Assembly: GCF_902635505.1 (NCBI RefSeq)
Contig: NC_045429.1
Location: forward strand, 434,337,669 to 434,401,668
Direction of reading: 5' to 3'
Length of the DNA stretch: 64,000 bases
DNA from: Sarcophilus harrisii
Lineage: Eukaryota > Chordata > Mammalia > Dasyuromorphia > Dasyuridae
Positions 59,301 through 64,000 of this stretch are shown here, in pieces. Position 1 is the first letter of the stretch; each line of letters starts with the position of its first letter. The notes beneath the pieces are model-generated. The model saw only the letters and a list, made by a program, of their open reading frames with translations, had not been told where the DNA came from and searched no databases. Made by a program: the position numbers and the translations under genes.

Positions 59301-62300
59301 TTATACACTGCCTTTTTATACATAGTCTTGTGCTCTGGCAGTCAGTCCCATAATGCCTCAGGCACAGGGCCTCCTCCCGGGCTCTTTGACCAACCTCAAA
59401 AGGCCAAACTCTGGAGCAGTGAGTCCCCTTGGGTCTCAAACCATGATTTCTCCCTTCTGTCCCCCTGCAAAAGGGTCAATCAGGAGACCATCCCTGGTAG
59501 TTCACTGCTCAATATTTGCTCTCTGTCTGGTTGCTCCCTCCAGAGAAACTTAACAATATTCCTACCAATACAGAGCACAAATTGACTACTTAATTGACAA
59601 GTCTAAAATGATGGGTAAGACAATACATTTCTGCAGAAAGATAACTGTATAAATATGTATACATATATGTATACATGTAACATATACTTTAACATATTTA
59701 ACATGTATGGGACTACCTGCCAGCTAGGGGAGGAGGTGAGGGGAAGGAGGGGAAAATTTGGAACAAAAGGTTTTGCAAGGGTCAGTGTTGGAAAAATTAC
59801 CCATGCATGTGCTTTGTAAATAAAAACTTTAATAAAAAATAATAATAATAAAAGAAAGGAAATACACTTAATTTTCTACAGCCTTTTTTTCTTTTACCAA
59901 AAGCATTTATGGGGTGCTCTAATGTGGGGGTCTGCACTTGGATTGGAAAAAAGTTACATCTTTATTTTCACAAATCCCTAACTGAAATTAAGCATTTCCT
60001 TCAATTATTTAAAATCGTTATTCTGAGAAGAGGTCCCCAGGCTGCAAAAGGGTCCAGAATCCAAAAAAGGTTAAGTATTTATGCCTTAATGGAACTAAGG
60101 GGTTAAAGACCAGCTAGGGGTTTATTACTTCCCCTTCCCCATCCCCAGTCCCATCAGCACCTGGCACAGTGCCTCCAGACGTCTCTTCTCTTCCTCTGAG
60201 GTGGTCAGCTGAGCCAACTTTCTGAGCAGCAGCTGGGTTGGAGGGGTGGTGATATCCAGGAAATAAGTTAGGGCTTGGCTGAGCGAGCAGGGGGGAAGCT
60301 TCTTATCACTTATCCAGTAGTCACCTGGACAGGGGAGGAAGGAAGCGTTCAGAGACAGCCAACATGTGACTCACCAGGGAGCTTCTGGAGACCCCATAGA
60401 GAGGGATGGGACTGCTGTGATAGGGGGAACTCACCCATATCGTTACTGTGATGGGCTTATCCTGATAGATGGGCACAGTGAGAGGAAGAGTAAGAAAGCT
60501 GGTTTGTGTCAGGGTTTAAGCCCATCACCCACAGGGGTCTGATTATTTCAGAAGACTTATTGAGTCATTCTCTATGACCCATTTGGGGTTTTGTTGGCAA
60601 TGATACAGGAGTCGTTTGCCAATTCCTTCTCCAGCTTGTTTGACAGAAGAGAAAACTGAAGGAAACAGGGTGAAGTGACTTGCCCAGAATCACACAGCTA
60701 GAAGATGTGTGGGGCTGGATTTGAACTCAGGTTTTCTTAACATCAAACCTGGTGCTCTATCCATTATGTATGGAGCAGGTCCAATGTGTTAAACCTCTGT
60801 CACATCCCCATGCTGTTAGGAACCTCATTCAATACTAGCTTGAAGAGAAGGAACTTTCCAGCCTGTATTCCTATAAGTACAATATTGCTACAGAGAAAGG
60901 TAGTCTTTTGTATGACCCATCACAGAATGGCATGTTCAAGTGGGTTTTTTCCTTGGAGGGCAAATCATAGGACAATTGATATAAAACTGGGAGGGACCTC
61001 AGAGAGTATGTGGTTCAACACTTTCATTTTATAAAGAATTATAGGCCCAAGAAAGTTGGCCCTTGGGCATGCAGGTGATATACATAGGAAGTGAGATTTG
61101 AACCAGACCATCCTCTCTCTTCTCTTACACGATGCTGTATCCTGTTGGAATTGAACTAGCCACAGGGCCTACATGCATAAAACAATAGAGCAGGTTTGCA
61201 GGAGGTAGAGAAGTCCAAGACTTGAATAAAAAAAAATGACTTCCCCATCTGTAAAAGTGAAGAATCGTGGCTTCTCTTGCCTATGTCATATGCAAAGTCT
61301 GATGATAACATGAGAAGATACGATGGGAGAGCAATTCAAACCTCAAGTACTAGATTTTTTAAAAAGCTAAACTACAATTTTATTAGTGTGGGGGTGCTTG
61401 CAATAAACTCCCTCTTATCAATGCAGTTTAAATTTATAATCAAATAAATATATATTAAAATTAAATTAAAATTAAAAAATATATAATGAAATGTTTGAAA
61501 TGGCAAATCTGAAAAGAGAGAAAGGAAATGCTCTGTAATTTAGTCTTATAAAGTTGTCTGGCCCCGATTGATTATAAGACTTGCCCAGGGTTACATGGTC
61601 AACAGGCATCAGAGATTGGATACGAACCCAGGATTTCCTAATGCTGAAGTCAGCTTTCTATCCACTAAGTCAGATAGCCTCTCTGTATTAGATATTATTG
61701 ACCAGTTGAATGGAAAAGGAATTTAATTCTTGTGCTCTCTGCTTCCCAAAATCCTTGTAAGAATCCTGAGAATACTGAGATATGGGGCTTTGCAACTGTG
61801 AAATACTGGATGAAGATAATCTACTTTGAAAATTATATGGTTGATTTAGTTAAGGAGGCAAGTGATCTAATGGATAGAGTGCTGGATTAGAATTAAGAAT
61901 ACTTGGATTTGAATTGAACTTCTGACATTTGTTACCAGTGTGACTATGGGTGAGTCATTTAACTTCTATACAGTGTAGGCAACTTCCTAGCCGTAGATGG
62001 GTTGCCCTTATAGAGAGAGGTTGCACATGAGAATCATGCTCAAAAATCCTTTCCATATTTGCATTCAATTAGTCCATGCCTCTACTTCTTGCTGACTCTG
62101 CTTTAAAAGTAACATGGCGCCATGGAAAGAGCGTTGAATTTGGGTTCAAGATCTAGATTCAAACTGTAGATGTGTAACTTTAAAATGATGAATTTTAAGT
62201 TGCTTGTCCATTTAACATCTCATGCTATCTATCCCACAAGAGACAAGGGAAAGAATGATTCCTCCCATTTCCATTTCGTTTAATTCCATGGTCACAGGCT

Positions 62301-63830
62301 ACCTCCCTAAGCCTTGGACTACTGTCCCCCACTGGTCAGCAGGCTCATGAAGGAGAAGTGCTTGCTCAAACCAAAGTGGGACTCATCATAGTTCAGTGGA
62401 AAGAATAAAAAGTTTCCAGACTGAAAAGGAGCTTGTGTAATCCCCGCCTCAGATGCTCTCTACCTTTAAGGACCCTTTTGATCTTTATCCCTTGGTTCTC
62501 TTCTATGTGAAACAAGGATGTTGGACTCTATGAGATCCCTTTTAGCTCTCTATTATCCAATGAAGATCCCAGAGAGACAGCTGTCTCTTCCCCAGCTCTC
62601 CCTGGCAGTCAGGGTGTTTCAAAAGGAATATTCTTTCTTGTTGGCCTTCTAGGCATTTTGGCTAGAATTTTACTAGGTGGTCTACCTACTCCAGCCTGAG
62701 GAGGATCCTTCCCTGACTCAACTATGGCAAATGCCCAGTGAAACAAACCTTGAAGCTTAAGAACCAGTTTAGATATCTGAGTGACAGCCTCTTGGGCAAG
62801 GAAAGGAAGTTAGGAAGAGGTTGATGTTTCAGATTTACCCCTTGGGAAAGAGCTTACCATTCTCATCACGGGTTTCTAAGCGCACAGATTGGTGAGGTGA
62901 TGGGCCATCCTTAACTCGTTCTAAAATACCCTGAACTAGGGTGGGCTGGTTTCCAGGAAAAACCCCAAGATGCTCTCCTGGTATATAATTCAGATTCTGG
63001 TTTCCTTCACAGGAAAGTTTAATGAGGAGGGTTGCCCGGCTAAGAGAGAAACAAGAAAGTCATGGTGACATCAGTAGGATTTCCTTTGTGGCCTGGGGAT
63101 GGGTGGACCCCTCTGGCTTCAGTTTCCCCAGGAAATGTGCCCATCCCTCCACCCATCAACCTGGCCCCCCTGGACTAGGAAAGGCAAAGAGCTACTTCCA
63201 AATATCTGGTGGTTAAAGGAGTATCTGGGTCTTGGGGGTTCAGGGGGTTATTCCCAGAGGGTATGCTTGGGGGGATGCTTGGGTATGTTTTAGGATTCCC
63301 AGAAAGAGCCAGAGTTCATTTGCTGGACATTTTCCCCAAGTGAATAGCCTCGGCTCACAAATTTTTGGAACAGATTATTCTGTTTTCCATAGAGATGTTT
63401 TCCTGAAATATTTATTGATTAATCCCACTTATTCATCATCCATTCTCCTTATATTTATCCTGTATATAGATGCTTATTGATCAATCCCATTTATTCATAT
63501 CTATTTTCTTTATATTTATTCTATATATATTTCTATGTGTTCTTGTTACCTTCTCCATTAAAGTATAAGCTTCCTGAGAGTGGGGATTGTTTCATTAATT
63601 AATTATTTCACAGCATAGTGAACCCTTAATAATCACCTGCCAATTGATTGACTAATTTAATTTCTCTTTGCTTTTGTTCATTAAAAAGTTAAACATCTTG
63701 AGCCTCCCTTTGGAGATTCTGCTCTATATTGGAATGTGTTGCCCGCCATACCTGGATTTGAGACTCTGCAGATTCTGTCTCGATTTGAGCCGCATGGAAA
63801 ACACGTTCTTGGCGTGCATACTGCTGAGGG
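53217..63830 (-). CDS. NOS2: inducible nitric oxide synthase, C-terminal part (nine exons; 5' part outside window)
   Basis: Makes nitric oxide from L-arginine. The window holds the end of its reductase half, which passes electrons from NADPH through FAD and FMN to the heme domain. Exons on minus: 63752-63830, 62858-63039, 60161-60324, 58441-58648, 57436-57523, 56819-56940, 55792-55940, 53908-54102 and 53217-53333. Total 1304 nt, 433 complete codons plus TAG, in frame at all eight junctions with GT/AG introns. Motifs: [29 protein letters not shown] and [13 protein letters not shown]. The loop text [10 protein letters not shown] and the tail [20 protein letters not shown] match iNOS rather than nNOS or eNOS. 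The likely human counterparts are exons 19-27. Confidence 0.96.
53908..54102 (-). CDS. NOS2: NOS2 exon, NADPH adenine-binding region
   Basis: [20 protein letters not shown], then [18 protein letters not shown], ending TENYFFQLK. 65 codons, phase 0 to 0. The CGD triad of ferredoxin-reductase-type NADPH sites is present. Confidence 0.97.
54385..54640 (+). mobile_element. tRNA-type SINE (plus), near complete
   Basis: 'agtgagatgggacagtggatagagcactgggcttggaatcagg', 'ctaagtgactttgggcaagtcac', 'tttgtcaagaaaacc', 'agggtcacgaacagtgg'. Lies antisense in a NOS2 intron. A good reference copy for the other SINEs. Confidence 0.88.
55250..55400 (-). mobile_element. hAT-derived fragment
   Basis: 'ccaggggttctgaacacagcc' at one edge resembles the hAT termini seen elsewhere in the window. 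Diverged. Confidence 0.4.
55792..55940 (-). CDS. NOS2: NOS2 exon, NADPH-binding region
   Basis: [20 protein letters not shown], then [20 protein letters not shown], then YSRQPGQPK. Human: [20 protein letters not shown]. 149 nt; starts with two bases of a split Gly codon. Confidence 0.97.
56200..56310 (-). mobile_element. MIR-like SINE (minus)
   Basis: 'ctctaaaaataaggaaactgaggcacagag', 'ttgacttgcccaaggtcacacagctatcaagtagcag'. Confidence 0.75.
56819..56940 (-). CDS. NOS2: NOS2 exon, NADPH ribose/pyrophosphate site
   Basis: [20 protein letters not shown], then [20 protein letters not shown]. The [13 protein letters not shown] motif is intact. Phases 2 and 1 at the edges agree with the neighbours. 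Confidence 0.97.
57030..57330 (+). repeat. GA/ACAGAG-rich simple repeat in a NOS2 intron
   Basis: About 300 bp of GAGAGACA and GTGTGTGAGAGAG units. In the sense of NOS2 transcription it is a long polypyrimidine stretch, about 90 bp before the acceptor at 56941. Frames across it are artefacts of composition. Confidence 0.92.
57436..57523 (-). CDS. NOS2: NOS2 exon, FAD/NADPH linker
   Basis: [20 protein letters not shown], then ETVPCFVR, with split codons at both ends. Human: [20 protein letters not shown]. Confidence 0.97.
57628..57820 (-). mobile_element. L1 3' end (minus)
   Basis: 'aaagctttttattttcaaaacatatgcatggataatttttcaacatta' and 'gatggcaagtaatccaatatatattaaac' match 34235-34370. Sense-oriented within NOS2. 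Confidence 0.85.
58441..58648 (-). CDS. NOS2: NOS2 exon, FAD-binding (RxYS) region
   Basis: [20 protein letters not shown], then [20 protein letters not shown], then [20 protein letters not shown], then [17 protein letters not shown] is the FAD-contact motif. 208 nt, phase 0 start. Confidence 0.97.
59610..59865 (+). mobile_element. L1 3' end (plus)
   Basis: 'tttaacatatttaacatgtatgggactacctgccagctaggggaggagg', 'ttggaacaaaaggttttgcaagggtca', 'attacccatgcatgtgctttgtaaataaaaactt', then an AATAATA tail. Antisense to NOS2. Confidence 0.88.
60161..60324 (-). CDS. NOS2: NOS2 exon, FAD-domain insert region
   Basis: [20 protein letters not shown], then [20 protein letters not shown], then [14 protein letters not shown]. 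Human: [20 protein letters not shown]. 164 nt. Confidence 0.97.
60545..60775 (-). mobile_element. tRNA-type SINE (minus)
   Basis: 'atgacccatttggggttttgttggcaatgatacagg', 'ttgacagaagagaaaactgaaggaaacaggg', 'agtgacttgcccagaatcacacagctag'. Sense orientation relative to NOS2. Confidence 0.85.
61585..61680 (-). mobile_element. SINE 3' half (minus)
   Basis: 'acttgcccagggttacatgg', 'gatacgaacccaggatttcctaatgctgaagtcagctttctatccacta'. Confidence 0.65.
61855..62000 (+). mobile_element. SINE (plus), partial
   Basis: 'ggaggcaagtgatctaatggatagagtgctggattagaattaag', 'tgactatgggtgagtcatttaact'. Confidence 0.65.
62858..63039 (-). CDS. NOS2: NOS2 exon, start of FAD domain
   Basis: [20 protein letters not shown], then [20 protein letters not shown], then [20 protein letters not shown]. 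Human: RATILVELSCEDGQGLNYLP. 182 nt with split codons at both ends. Confidence 0.97.
63752..63830 (-). CDS. NOS2: NOS2 exon, FMN-FAD connecting region
   Basis: [20 protein letters not shown], then QSLKS, with two extra bases at each end. Human: [20 protein letters not shown]. The next upstream exon is not in the remaining 170 bp. Confidence 0.95.
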
Positions 63831-64000
63831 CTACAGTGGAAAGAAGGATCATGAATGCAGGGTTTGCTTAAGTGTTGCCTGGGGAGAGGGGCAGAGGGCT
63901 AATTGTCTTTTTGTCTGAGTCTATTTTCTAAGGCTACTCTTAAAGAGGGATCTTGGTGGTACCTGGAAGTAGAAGACAAGGGAAATAGAAGCTCATAAAA

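Overview
The window is a piece of a mammalian, almost certainly marsupial, nuclear genome. Genes are split into small exons with GT/AG introns, the spacing DNA is AT-rich, and the repeat set is the metatherian one: L1 tails with marsupial-type 3' ends, abundant MIR/tRNA-type SINEs, hAT fossils and several LTRs. I cannot name the species from the sequence alone.

Two host genes are readable in full exon detail. LGALS9 (galectin-9) lies on the + strand, with coding exons from 24419 to 47853. Eleven coding exons give 1065 nt, that is 354 residues plus stop, with phase kept at every junction. It encodes two galectin domains joined by a proline-rich linker. NOS2 (inducible nitric oxide synthase) lies on the - strand. 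Its last nine coding exons are present between 53217 and 63830 (1304 nt, 433 complete codons plus stop), covering the end of the reductase half: FAD-binding, NADPH-binding and the C-terminal tail. The rest of NOS2 lies beyond the right edge. The two genes converge, as the neighbouring pair does on human chromosome 17. Both are immune genes.

Layout: 1-20300 is gene-poor and built of repeats, including a long broken L1 at 7115-11805, an older L1 5' piece, L1 tails, SINEs, a probable solo LTR at 15353-15895, and two LTR copies facing each other at 16850-17600 and 18935-19500. At 20360-24185 there is a minus-strand retrovirus-like unit with an LTR and a tRNA-Glu-like primer site; its LTR ends only about 230 bp from the LGALS9 start codon. 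LGALS9 exon 1 follows an AGC/CAG repeat that runs directly into the ATG. The LGALS9 introns hold SINEs, hAT fossils, L1 tails and a solo LTR with perfect 6-bp target duplications. The interval between the genes (48750-52550) contains a 400-bp TTCC satellite and, at about 50945-51310, a decayed second copy of the LGALS9 last exon and 3' UTR.

The observations most worth checking are the LGALS9 terminal-exon relic, the LTR plus CAG tract at the LGALS9 start, and the minus-strand retrovirus-like unit, which ends in an unrecognised open frame with a splice-acceptor-like start and a poly(A) signal.
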